A stretch of 64,000 nucleotides of DNA from Gammaproteobacteria bacterium (GTDB lineage Bacteria; Pseudomonadota; Gammaproteobacteria; HTCC5015): the NCBI GenBank assembly GCA_013817245.1, contig JACDDA010000001.1, positions 248,001-312,000 on the forward strand, in the 5' to 3' direction. The notes beneath the pieces are model-generated. The model was not told the origin of the DNA, did not search any database, and saw only the letters and a program-made list of their open reading frames with translations. Positions 53,701-62,056 of this stretch are shown here, piece after piece (position 1 is the stretch's first letter; every line of letters begins with the position of its first letter). A program made the translations under genes and the position numbers.

Positions 53701-55107
53701 ATGCAAGGACATCGTTGCTCTTTTCACCCCACCGAATATGCTGACTGGGCCTGCCATGAATCTGCGCGTTTTTATTGTAGTAAGTGCATGCCTGCCGCGG
53801 ACTCCGGCGAACCGGCGCGTTGTTTACTCACCGACATTCCTTTAGCCCGACAAGCACATCACAATATCACGCCTTTTTGGAGCAAGATTAATAGCTTTAT
53901 CTTTTATGCATTTAAGCCTAATTGTTTAATCCTAAGCCTTGCGATCACTGCGCTTGTTTTTATTAGTGCAAGCAATAAAACTTTTTTAATATTTTCAATG
54001 CTAATCTCGATGATAGCTTTATCGGCCTATGCTTTCTTAATAATAGATGCCGTTGCGCAAGGTAAAAGCAAAGCGCCTTCATTGTTCGATATTTTTTCGA
54101 TAGACAGTATCGCGTTGCTCGCCAAATATGCTTTTGCGCAAATTATATTAGGCGTAGTCGCCGGCGTGCTGATTGCTTTATTAGGAAAATTTGTTTTATT
54201 AATAACAGTAGTGATGATTGTTTTGTATGCGATTTTTCCCGCAAGCGCTTTGTTATTGGCGACACAAAAAAATCTCTCATCAGCGATCAATCCAGTAGAA
54301 ATTTATTCATTGATTCAAAACATGGGCAGTGGCTATTTAATTTTATACGGTTTAAGCATCGCCTTATTAAGCTTAATTGTGTACACGCCGATCGCGCTTT
54401 TTTCCATAACCGACCCAAGAACCCTATTGGTATCTGTTAGCGCGTCACTCAGTTTAACAACCTGCGCGCTGTCGGCTATGGCGGGTTATGCTATTTACCA
54501 ATATCAATTAGCGTTAGGTTATAGCGCTATAGAAGAAGACACTAAAAAAATCTATAACAAACAATTAAAAAGTCAGCAGTTAATCGCGCGCGCGAATGCC
54601 TATGTAATCGAAGGCCGTTTTGCAGAAGCTATTGAGATGCTGGCAAAAGCGGCCATAGAGCAACCCGATAATTTTGATATTAAACGCCGCACCAATGCTT
54701 TAATGGCGCACGTTCATCATGAAAAGCTAAACGATTATAGTCGTCAATTAATTATCGAGCTCATAGAAAAAAATCAAGTCGCCAGAGCCTGTGATGTTTT
54801 TTTAGATACGATTGCATCTGACAAATTGTTTCACATCGACGACGTCAATGTTTGTTTTGCGCTAATAGAGCCGCTTTACACGCGCGGACATTACAAACCG
54901 GCGATTAACTTAATTGTGCGCTTAGCTAAATTGCAAAGAGACTTTCCAAAACTTGCTGAAGCTTATCTTACGGCCGCACGAATTTATGTAGAACACTGGG
55001 CGCTGCCCGACAAGGCAGAGCCGTACATTAAATATTTATTAAAAACGCCCGGCATTGACGGTGGTATACGCCAAGCCGCCGAACGACTTGAACGCACGCT
55101 GCAATAA
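53701..55107 (+). CDS. B-box-like zinc-binding membrane protein with TPR C-terminus
   Basis: A 468-residue protein I do not recognise as a named family. Residues about 4-45 carry Cys and His at spacings like a B-box zinc finger (CSFHPTEYADWACHESARF then YCSKC). Four or more membrane helices follow (about 75-115, 133-185, 205-230, 240-270). From about 290 to 468 it is soluble and helical with TPR-like repeats (GRFAEAIEMLAKAAIEQPDN). It ends at the base before the stop of the convergent rhomboid gene, and their C-terminal parts share a pattern. AGGA seven bases before the ATG supports the start. Confidence 0.7.
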   Translation: MQGHRCSFHPTEYADWACHESARFYCSKCMPAADSGEPARCLLTDIPLARQAHHNITPFWSKINSFIFYAFKPNCLILSLAITALVFISASNKTFLIFSMLISMIALSAYAFLIIDAVAQGKSKAPSLFDIFSIDSIALLAKYAFAQIILGVVAGVLIALLGKFVLLITVVMIVLYAIFPASALLLATQKNLSSAINPVEIYSLIQNMGSGYLILYGLSIALLSLIVYTPIALFSITDPRTLLVSVSASLSLTTCALSAMAGYAIYQYQLALGYSAIEEDTKKIYNKQLKSQQLIARANAYVIEGRFAEAIEMLAKAAIEQPDNFDIKRRTNALMAHVHHEKLNDYSRQLIIELIEKNQVARACDVFLDTIASDKLFHIDDVNVCFALIEPLYTRGHYKPAINLIVRLAKLQRDFPKLAEAYLTAARIYVEHWALPDKAEPYIKYLLKTPGIDGGIRQAAERLERTLQ

Positions 55108-56574
55108 TTAATTTAAACTGCGCAATAACGCGGCTGCTTGCTCTGCTGATAAGCTTTTTGAAAAGTCGTTAGTTACTCGCTTTAAATACAGCTTAGCCTG
55201 CACGGTGTCACGATTCGCTAAACAGGCTTGACCCATACGTAAAAAAATACTACCTAATTTATCCGCATAACGCGCTTCGGTCTCGTAACGTTTTACTAAG
55301 ATCGCTGCGTCTTCTACACGGCCTTGTTTTATTAAAACATTAATTAACTGAAAATCAGCGGTATCATCAATTGGTTTGCCAACAATACGCTCATAATCCA
55401 TGCGTGCGCGCAATAACATATCGACATCATCTGGATGCGTGGTTTTAAAAGAAAATAATTTTTGTGCAATTTTTCCCAAGGTGTCGGAATTGGGTTCGTT
55501 TTTATACAAATCAAATCCTAAGCGTAGCAAACGAAAATCATTGGGTTTAGTGCGGAATACTGCACGCAATTCATGGCGGGCTTTTTCAAAATCCAAATGT
55601 TCCATTGCTCGATAAATACGATCTAAGGCTTGATGATATTCTTTATCCGGTTCTTGATGCTCGACATAAGCTTCGTCTACTTTTAACCACTGCATACGAC
55701 GCGCCGCGAATACCAAAAGAAAACCTGTCAACAAGCCACCTAAATGTGCAAACCGTGCGACATGATCGGCGCTAGTGAAATATTGATAAAGTTCATAACC
55801 GCCCCAATACAACAACATTAAGGCAGCAGGCGCTTTAAAATATTGATTATAAAAACCTAAAGTAAAAAAGAATTTAATGGGTCGCAAACCATATAGACCT
55901 AAATACATACCCAACAAACCAAACACGGCACCCGAAGCTCCTACATGCGGAACAAGAGAACTGCTTGCTACTGCCCAGGTTACAAGCCAACCAGCAAGTC
56001 CTGTTACATGATACAAACCCAAATACCACCAGCGGCCTAACGCGACTTCTAAAGAAAAACCAAAAATAAACAGAAATACCATATTAAAAAATACATGCCC
56101 CCAATCCGCATGCACATACAGCGCGGTAAAAGCACGCGTAACATTCGCCTGTGCGGGTACAAAACCATAACGTAAAACACTATAGTCGCCATGCAAACGA
56201 TTAAAGGGTATGCGTGCATTTTTCCAAGCTTCAGGGGTGTACTGCTTCCAAAAATACTGATCCACTAAATATTCGCCAAACGCTTTATCTTGCGCAGCCA
56301 ATTGCTGCAGCATGATGGTTTGCATATCAAGATTAGTTTCTTGCGTTATAGCGTCTAATTCAGGGCGTTGGTTATCTTGTAGGTAATCAACATAAACATC
56401 TCGCTCATAAGCGAATAACTTATTTTCCGCATAACTCGTTTGAATTTTTTGGCTCAGCGCAGTGTCGTGTAAAAAACACGCCATAAACACCAGCAAACAC
56501 GTCAACACTAATGCCAAGGTAATCAGAGGCGGACGATGAGAATCTAAAGGTTGTTCAACAGGAATAATTAACAT
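55108..56574 (-). CDS. Rhomboid family intramembrane serine protease with TPR-like C-terminus
   Basis: A 488-residue protein. Membrane helix at about 15-37, then a soluble insert of about 100 residues, then the rhomboid core (about 145-290): HADWGHVFFNMVFLFIFGF, the nucleophile loop HVGASGAVFGLLGMYLG and the catalytic His in VARFAHLGGLLTGF. The C-terminal part (about 300-488) is helical with TPR character (EKARHELRAVFRTKPNDFRL). It cleaves membrane proteins within the bilayer. It abuts the B-box-like gene tail to tail with no base between the two stops; a shared task is possible. Confidence 0.9.
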   Translation of the reverse strand: MLIIPVEQPLDSHRPPLITLALVLTCLLVFMACFLHDTALSQKIQTSYAENKLFAYERDVYVDYLQDNQRPELDAITQETNLDMQTIMLQQLAAQDKAFGEYLVDQYFWKQYTPEAWKNARIPFNRLHGDYSVLRYGFVPAQANVTRAFTALYVHADWGHVFFNMVFLFIFGFSLEVALGRWWYLGLYHVTGLAGWLVTWAVASSSLVPHVGASGAVFGLLGMYLGLYGLRPIKFFFTLGFYNQYFKAPAALMLLYWGGYELYQYFTSADHVARFAHLGGLLTGFLLVFAARRMQWLKVDEAYVEHQEPDKEYHQALDRIYRAMEHLDFEKARHELRAVFRTKPNDFRLLRLGFDLYKNEPNSDTLGKIAQKLFSFKTTHPDDVDMLLRARMDYERIVGKPIDDTADFQLINVLIKQGRVEDAAILVKRYETEARYADKLGSIFLRMGQACLANRDTVQAKLYLKRVTNDFSKSLSAEQAAALLRSLN

Positions 56575-56673
56575 GGGTGGTCGCGTTCGCGCTCAATTTT
56601 GATTCAAGCTAATGTAAACAAGCGCTTACAGCAACACAAGGTGAGTAAGCCGGAAAAAGACCAAAGGGGGAAA

Positions 56674-56750
56674 TGGTAGCTACGGTTGGACTTGAACCAA
56701 CGACCCCCGCATTATGAATGCGGTGCTCTAACCAGCTGAGCTACGTAGCC
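56674..56750 (-). tRNA. tRNA-Met (CAT), elongator
   Basis: A 77-base tRNA with encoded CCA end. Acceptor GGCTACG pairs with CGTAGCT (one wobble G-U at the tip). The D-arm holds AGCTCAGCTGGTTAGAGC, the anticodon stem is CCGCA/TGCGG around TTCATAA, so the anticodon is CAT, and the T-arm has GGTTCAAGTCC. The 5' end GGCTACGTAGCTCAG matches elongator rather than initiator tRNA-Met. Located just downstream of ychF, as in Pseudomonas. Confidence 0.95.
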
Positions 56751-56869
56751 AAAAACTGCGCTTGTCGACGATCTCAACAAGCCTATGAGGAGGCGCAAGA
56801 TAGCCCAAAATTGTCAGGGCTGCAAGGCAGTGAGCCCGTAAAATCAAATGCTATAAGGCAATATTTTTA

Positions 56870-57961
56870 TTACACATTAAAACGGAAGTGAACCACATCA
56901 CCTTCTTGCATAATGTATTCCTTGCCTTCCAAGCGCCATTTACCTGCATCTTTAGCGCCTTGCTCGCCACGGCCCTGAATAAAATCCGTGTAAGCAATTA
57001 CTTCAGCGCGAATAAAACCTTTTTCAAAATCGGTATGAATACAACCCGCACCTTGTGGTGCAGTTGCGCCTTGTTTAACCGTCCAAGCGCGTACTTCTTT
57101 AACGCCTGCGGTGAAAAAAGTCTGCAAGCCCAACAAATGATAACCCGCGCGAATGACGCGATTTAATCCAGGTTCGGTTAAACCCATGTCACGCAAAAAA
57201 TCGACTTTATCTGCTTCATCTAATAACGCAATTTCCGCTTCAATCGCCGCGCACACCGGTACCACATCGGCGCCTTCCGCTGCTGCGCGTGCACGCAAGG
57301 CATCTAATAGAGGATTATTTTCAAAACCATCGTCGTTAACGTTAGCGATATACATCATCGGCTTTGCGCTAATCATGCCGAGCTCGCGCGCGCTGCGACG
57401 TTGCTCTTCATCCATTACTAATGTTCGCGCTGGATGACCGGCACCTAAATGATCTTTTAATTGTTCGAGTAATTTTGCACGCGCGACTAATTTTTTATCG
57501 CCTGACTTTGCATTGCGCACGGCTTTGTCATAACTTTTTTCAGCTGTTTCTAAGTCAGCCAACATTAATTCGGTATTAATAATTTCGATGTCTGACAAAG
57601 GATCAACTTTACCGGCCACATGAATAATATCGTCATTAATAAAACAACGTACCACATGCGCGATCGCATCAGTTTCACGTATATGTGATAAAAATTGATT
57701 ACCTAAACCTTCGCCTTTAGAAGCGCCGGCAACTAAACCCGCAATATCAACAAATTCCATCGCGGTAGGATAAATTTTTTGAGGTTTTACAATGGCGGCT
57801 AAATCATCTAACCGTGGATCAGGTACTGCAACAATTCCCACATTCGGATCAATCGTACAAAACGGATAGTTTTCTGCAGGAATGGCTGCTTTAGTTAAGG
57901 CGTTAAACAACGTGGATTTGCCAACGTTAGGTAAGCCTACAATGCCGCATTTAAAACCCAT
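56870..57961 (-). CDS. ychF: Redox-regulated ATPase YchF
   Basis: A 363-residue Obg-family P-loop protein with ATP rather than GTP preference. G1 is [14 protein letters not shown]3 [19 protein letters not shown]; the NKxD motif is replaced ([10 protein letters not shown]), as in YchF. The C-terminal TGS domain contains [14 protein letters not shown]. It binds ribosomes and is involved in stress control and translation. It lies 35 bases after pth, in a conserved order with rplY and prs. Confidence 0.97.
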   Translation of the reverse strand: MGFKCGIVGLPNVGKSTLFNALTKAAIPAENYPFCTIDPNVGIVAVPDPRLDDLAAIVKPQKIYPTAMEFVDIAGLVAGASKGEGLGNQFLSHIRETDAIAHVVRCFINDDIIHVAGKVDPLSDIEIINTELMLADLETAEKSYDKAVRNAKSGDKKLVARAKLLEQLKDHLGAGHPARTLVMDEEQRRSARELGMISAKPMMYIANVNDDGFENNPLLDALRARAAAEGADVVPVCAAIEAEIALLDEADKVDFLRDMGLTEPGLNRVIRAGYHLLGLQTFFTAGVKEVRAWTVKQGATAPQGAGCIHTDFEKGFIRAEVIAYTDFIQGRGEQGAKDAGKWRLEGKEYIMQEGDVVHFRFNV

Positions 57962-57996
57962 AATGTATTACTCGGTCGCGAAGAATAAAAAAAATA

Positions 57997-58593
57997 TTAA
58001 CTGTGTAATTGATGCATGGCGTGTTCAAGTCGGCCACTTAAAATATCGCTTTGTAAATCTACTGCCTTATCCATGGCGTGATTAATAGCTTGCTGATCGG
58101 CTTTGCTGGCGTTTTTCAACACATAATCCAACACTAAATTTTTATCGCCAGGATGACCAATGCCAATTCGTAAACGCCAAAAATCTTTACTGTTTACTGC
58201 GCTAATAATATCGCGCAATCCATTATGACCACCGTGGCCACCGCTATTTTTTAAACGGGCGGTACCCGGTGGTAAATCTAATTCATCATGCGCGACTAAT
58301 ATATTAGCCGCTGGTACTTTATAAAATTGGGCAACCGCTGATACTGCGCGACCGCTGTCATTCATATAGGTCGTCGGTTTTAATAAAAATAATTTACGGC
58401 CTTCGTAATCAACGTCGGCAAATTCCCCGTGAAATTTACTTTGAGTACGAAACGTCGCATTTAAACGGCGTGCCAGCGTATCTAAAAACCAAAACCCGGC
58501 GTTATGCCGGGTTGCTTCATACTTGCTACCTGGATTGCCAAGGCCTACAACCAACAGCAATCCAGATTCTACTTGAGCAAATTGAGGGGCCAT
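57997..58593 (-). CDS. pth: Peptidyl-tRNA hydrolase
   Basis: A 198-residue enzyme that frees tRNA from stalled peptidyl-tRNA. The active site region GLGNPGSKYEATRHNAGFW contains the catalytic His; Asn residues in TYMNDSG and the SGGHGGHNGLRDI motif bind substrate; RIGIGHPGDKNLVLDYVL closes the domain. Length is normal (E. coli 194). It follows rplY by 24 bases and precedes ychF, a common arrangement. Confidence 0.97.
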   Translation of the reverse strand: MAPQFAQVESGLLLVVGLGNPGSKYEATRHNAGFWFLDTLARRLNATFRTQSKFHGEFADVDYEGRKLFLLKPTTYMNDSGRAVSAVAQFYKVPAANILVAHDELDLPPGTARLKNSGGHGGHNGLRDIISAVNSKDFWRLRIGIGHPGDKNLVLDYVLKNASKADQQAINHAMDKAVDLQSDILSGRLEHAMHQLHS

Positions 58594-58617
58594 TCAACCG
58601 GCCTTTGGTCTCACGAC

Positions 58618-59244
58618 TTAAGCAGGTTCGCCGCCTACAGCAGGCTCATCTTCTACCGCTGCACGACTCTTTTGAATAGTAACTACCGCTGTGTCATGTT
58701 CATGGACATCACCATGCGACAACGCAACCAAAGAAACGCCTTTCGGTAATTTCACTTCGGTTAAATGAATCGAATGACCTAAAGTTAAACCTTGTATGTC
58801 AACTTCAATGTATTCTGGCAAATCTTTTGGTAAGCAAGAAATTTCTACGTCAGAGAGTACTTTATTTAATACGCCGCCTTGTTTGATTGCCTCATTCTTA
58901 GCTTCATTAATAAAATGCAAAGGTACATGTACGTGCAAAGCTTTGCCTTTACTGACGCGTTGAAAATCTAAATGCAATAAATACGCGCGATACGGATGAC
59001 GTTGAAGGTCACGTAAAATAACTTGTTCTTCCACTTTGCCAACTTTAATAGTCAGAATGTGCGAATAGAACGATTCATTGTGCAATTGATGTTGCACTTC
59101 GTGTTGCACCAAAGAAATATTGGTGGCTTCTTTGTTATCGCCATAAATAATGGCAGGTACCTTATTGGCATGACGTAGGCGGCGGCTCGCACCTTTACCT
59201 TGGTCAGTACGCAACTCGGCATCCAGAATGAATGCTGTGCTCAT
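58618..59244 (-). CDS. rplY: 50S ribosomal protein L25 (general stress protein Ctc)
   Basis: A 208-residue long-form L25 with two parts: N-terminal L25 domain that binds 5S rRNA (about 1-95; LRTDQGKGASRRLRHANKVP and LHLDFQRVSKGKALHVHVPL) and the C-terminal TL5/CTC beta domain (about 100-190; SVDIQ-like EVDIQGLTLGHSIHLTEV). ATG 59244 has AGGAG before it; an open frame of 32 more codons upstream lies in the leader. Its leader contains a strong hairpin, see the separate entry. Confidence 0.96.
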   Translation of the reverse strand: MSTAFILDAELRTDQGKGASRRLRHANKVPAIIYGDNKEATNISLVQHEVQHQLHNESFYSHILTIKVGKVEEQVILRDLQRHPYRAYLLHLDFQRVSKGKALHVHVPLHFINEAKNEAIKQGGVLNKVLSDVEISCLPKDLPEYIEVDIQGLTLGHSIHLTEVKLPKGVSLVALSHGDVHEHDTAVVTIQKSRAAVEDEPAVGGEPA

Positions 59245-59322
59245 GATGAACTCCTGATAATGGATGAATGTCCGTCCGCAACCGCGACCAGTTACGAACA
59301 GCCCTTGCCGGCTATGGCAGTG

Positions 59323-59353
59323 GGGGCGCGATGATAACATCGCCCCGAAGGGC
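59323..59353 (-). promoter_or_regulatory. Structured leader upstream of rplY with two competing hairpins
   Basis: In minus-strand sense, hairpin A is GCCC-TTCG-GGGC (59353-59342), with a stable TTCG tetraloop. Hairpin B pairs GGGGC GATG with CATC G..CCCC (59346-59323) around a TTAT loop and a 2-base bulge. B uses the GGGC arm of A, so the two exclude each other. They lie about 80 bases before the rplY start. A possible switch or protein-binding site for L25; unproven. Confidence 0.45.
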
Positions 59354-59412
59354 TTACTAGCGTGGGATTAGCCTAAAATCGGCTGAGAATAAGGCAAAAC
59401 AAAATTAACTGC

Positions 59413-60351
59413 TTAGTCCATATACATGCTGCTGACCGATTCGTCCTGATGGATCCGGCGAATGGTTTCAGCCAGCATATTGGCTACGGTTAGCTGCCGA
59501 ATGGTAGGCAACGCTTTGGCTTCTTCAGTCAGCGGAATGGTGTCGCTGACCACTAACTCATCCAAGCTCGATTTGCGGATATTGTCCAAGGCTGCGCCCG
59601 ATAAAACGGGATGGGTTACATAAGCAACCACTTTGGTCGCACCGTGTTCTTTTAAAGCATCAGCGGCTTTGCACAAAGTGCCGGCCGTATCGACCATATC
59701 GTCGACGATGACGCAGCTGCGGCCAGCCACATCACCAATAATATGCATTACTTGCGAGACGTTCGCCTTGGGACGACGTTTATCGATAATCGCTAAATCG
59801 GCATCATCTAATTGTTTGGCAATGGCGCGCGCGCGCACCACACCGCCGACATCGGGTGATACCACCATTACATTTGGGTATTTTTGGCGCCAAATATCAG
59901 CGATCAACAAAGGCGAGCCGTAAACGTTATCCACCGGAATATCGAAGAAACCTTGAATTTGCTCGGCGTGCAGGTCTATCGTTAAAACTCGATCCACACC
60001 TACGGAGGTCAACATATTGGCCACCACTTTAGCGGTAATGGCCACGCGCGAAGAACGCACGCGCCGATCTTGGCGTGAATAACCCATATAAGGAATGACA
60101 GCCGTGATGCGATCCGCTGAAGAGCGACGCAGGGCGTCTACCATAATCATCAATTCCATTAAATTGCGATTGGTAGGCTTAGAAGTAGATTGGATAATAA
60201 AAACGTCTTGGCCGCGGACATTTTCTTCAATTTCGACCATGACTTCGCCGTCACTGAATTGACCGACCAAGGCTTTACCAAGGGGAATACGTAACTCACG
60301 GGCAACTGCTAATGCTAAAGCAGGGTTGGCATTGCCGGTGAATAACATCAT
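59413..60351 (-). CDS. prs: Ribose-phosphate pyrophosphokinase
   Basis: A 312-residue enzyme that makes PRPP from ribose 5-phosphate and ATP for nucleotides, His, Trp and NAD. The start [13 protein letters not shown] matches relatives; then [16 protein letters not shown], the flexible loop [10 protein letters not shown], the metal site [12 protein letters not shown] and the PRPP signature [18 protein letters not shown] 60351 has AGGTGA upstream and family length; a GTG at 60387 (GAGG upstream) would add 12 residues and cannot be excluded. tRNA-Gln lies immediately upstream on the same strand. Confidence 0.95.
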   Translation of the reverse strand: MMLFTGNANPALALAVARELRIPLGKALVGQFSDGEVMVEIEENVRGQDVFIIQSTSKPTNRNLMELMIMVDALRRSSADRITAVIPYMGYSRQDRRVRSSRVAITAKVVANMLTSVGVDRVLTIDLHAEQIQGFFDIPVDNVYGSPLLIADIWRQKYPNVMVVSPDVGGVVRARAIAKQLDDADLAIIDKRRPKANVSQVMHIIGDVAGRSCVIVDDMVDTAGTLCKAADALKEHGATKVVAYVTHPVLSGAALDNIRKSSLDELVVSDTIPLTEEAKALPTIRQLTVANMLAETIRRIHQDESVSSMYMD

Positions 60352-60423
60352 GCCTGCGTCACCTGTTTTAAGTTTTTTTTCTACCACGCAATCCTCGTCA
60401 TGTGATGGACAAGAATAAAAATA

Positions 60424-60498
60424 TGGCTGGGGCGGAAGGATTCGAACCTACGCATGACGGGATCAAAACCCGTTGCCTTACCGCTTGGCGACGCCCCA
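60424..60498 (-). tRNA. tRNA-Gln (TTG)
   Basis: A 75-base tRNA with encoded CCA. Acceptor TGGGGCG/CGCCCCA with discriminator G, D-arm TCGCCAAGCGGTAAGGCA, anticodon stem ACGGG/CCCGT around TTTTGAT giving anticodon TTG, and T-arm AGGTTCGAATCCT. It lies between ispE and prs with 30 and 72 bases to the neighbours, a placement conserved in many gammaproteobacteria, so it is probably processed from a common transcript. Confidence 0.96.
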
Positions 60499-60528
60499 AC
60501 AGAGATCCATTGTCGATCGCTGGAAATT

Positions 60529-61392
60529 TTACAAATCATCCAGCAAAAAATGCAAAGTTGAACGATTCATACCGCGTGTGAGCACGCCTCGAAAATCTGA
60601 GGGCAACTGTTTTTGCAATGCTGCTAAACAGTTTTCAGCCAGCGCACGTTCTGTAAAAAACCCAAACACCGTGCTGCCTGTGCCGCTCATATACGCGCGG
60701 GTATGACCATTTAACCATGCCATCGCCTCACCAATAAGTGGGTAGTGGCGAATGGTGACCGGCTCGCAAACATTGCGACAGGCCCCCGACAAAAGGTCGC
60801 GTATTGTGCTAGGCGGACAGTCACGTGTCAAATGAGGATCTTGAAATATCGTCGCAGTGGCGACACTCACTGGCGGCAAAATCAATAATAAGTACTGTTC
60901 CGGTAATGTGATGGGTGTGAGCTGTTCGCCAACACCTTCCGCCCACGCCGCATGACCTTGCACAAACACGGGCACATCCGCGCCTAAGCTCAAACCAAGC
61001 TGGGCGAGTTCTGTCAGTGTTAGTTGAGTATTCCATAAATGATTTAACGCCACCAAGGTAGTCGCAGCATCCGAACTACCACCACCTAAACCACCACCTA
61101 ATGGAATATTTTTTTGCAAACGAATATTCGCGCCTTGCGTTACGCGAGTATGCGTTTGTAATAAACGTGCGGCACGCACGGTTAAATCATGATCAGGATT
61201 AACATTCGGCAAAGGCGTAAGTAATTGCACCTGCGCATCATCAGTGAGTTCAAATTGTAAGGTGTCTCCGAATTCGACAAATTGAAACGCCGTTTGTAAT
61301 TCATGATAACCGTCAGCACGTCTACCGGTAATATGCAAAAACCAATTTATTTTAGCGGGTGCTGGCCAAACCAAATTAAATTTATTGATCAT
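60529..61392 (-). CDS. ispE: 4-diphosphocytidyl-2-C-methyl-D-erythritol kinase
   Basis: A 287-residue GHMP kinase of the MEP isoprenoid pathway. The start WPAPAKINWFLHITGRRADGYHEL and the ATP loop KNIPLGGGLGGGSSDAATTL are diagnostic; YMSGTGSTVFGFF is motif 3. Length matches E. coli IspE (283). It follows lolB by 3 bases and precedes tRNA-Gln. Confidence 0.97.
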   Translation of the reverse strand: MINKFNLVWPAPAKINWFLHITGRRADGYHELQTAFQFVEFGDTLQFELTDDAQVQLLTPLPNVNPDHDLTVRAARLLQTHTRVTQGANIRLQKNIPLGGGLGGGSSDAATTLVALNHLWNTQLTLTELAQLGLSLGADVPVFVQGHAAWAEGVGEQLTPITLPEQYLLLILPPVSVATATIFQDPHLTRDCPPSTIRDLLSGACRNVCEPVTIRHYPLIGEAMAWLNGHTRAYMSGTGSTVFGFFTERALAENCLAALQKQLPSDFRGVLTRGMNRSTLHFLLDDL

Positions 61393-61395
61393 TTA

Positions 61396-62037
61396 TTATT
61401 GAATGTCTTTAGTTGTCGTTATTTTAAAATCACGAATCACTAACTTTAAAGTTACATCAGGATGTTTTAACACCAACTGTTTTGGCAAACTAATGCCGCG
61501 CACTTGTTGATAATCAACATACGTTACATCCCACTCGCCTTTTTGACAATGCGCTAAACGACCAGCTGCATCCCATGCTAAAACCTGCGCTTGACCCGGC
61601 AAACCTAATACCCACGCTTGCAAATCAGCCACCGGAATTAACCAACCGGTTTGCTGCCAAATTAATAATTCTGGATTGCTTGCTTGTGACACGCCCTCTG
61701 CACTGATGAGCTCAATCACGTCCGCATTTTTTCTTAATTGTAAATTACCACGTCCTAAGGGGCCGACGATTTGCAAATCAAAATCTGCCGTACTCGCCAC
61801 GTTTGCTTGTTGCCAATGTACTGTCACCGTGCCCGTTTCATTAGCAGTGACAATGCCTAAACGTCCGCTGAATTGCCATTGTTGAATTTGCGCAACACTT
61901 TGTTGATGGAGTTTCCATGCATGCTGCGGATCATTCGTCGTGGGCAGTGTTGATTTTAAAACGGGTGTGCAGGCGGCGCTTATAAATAATAAACAACTAA
62001 CCGCAATAGGTTTCCGAAAAGAATACCAATAGTTCAT
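61396..62037 (-). CDS. lolB: Outer-membrane lipoprotein receptor LolB
   Basis: A 213-residue lipoprotein that receives lipoproteins from LolA and inserts them into the outer membrane. Lipobox LFISAAC; the mature protein has QQWQFSGRLGIVTANETGTV and WQQTGWLIPVADLQAWVLGL, the conserved LolB strands. Start chosen at 62037 to give a normal signal peptide; 20 more codons are open upstream, overlapping the TPR gene. Adjacent to ispE as usual in this group. Confidence 0.93.
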   Translation of the reverse strand: MNYWYSFRKPIAVSCLLFISAACTPVLKSTLPTTNDPQHAWKLHQQSVAQIQQWQFSGRLGIVTANETGTVTVHWQQANVASTADFDLQIVGPLGRGNLQLRKNADVIELISAEGVSQASNPELLIWQQTGWLIPVADLQAWVLGLPGQAQVLAWDAAGRLAHCQKGEWDVTYVDYQQVRGISLPKQLVLKHPDVTLKLVIRDFKITTTKDIQ

Positions 62038-62056
62038 TATGATGCTAATTTTTAAT

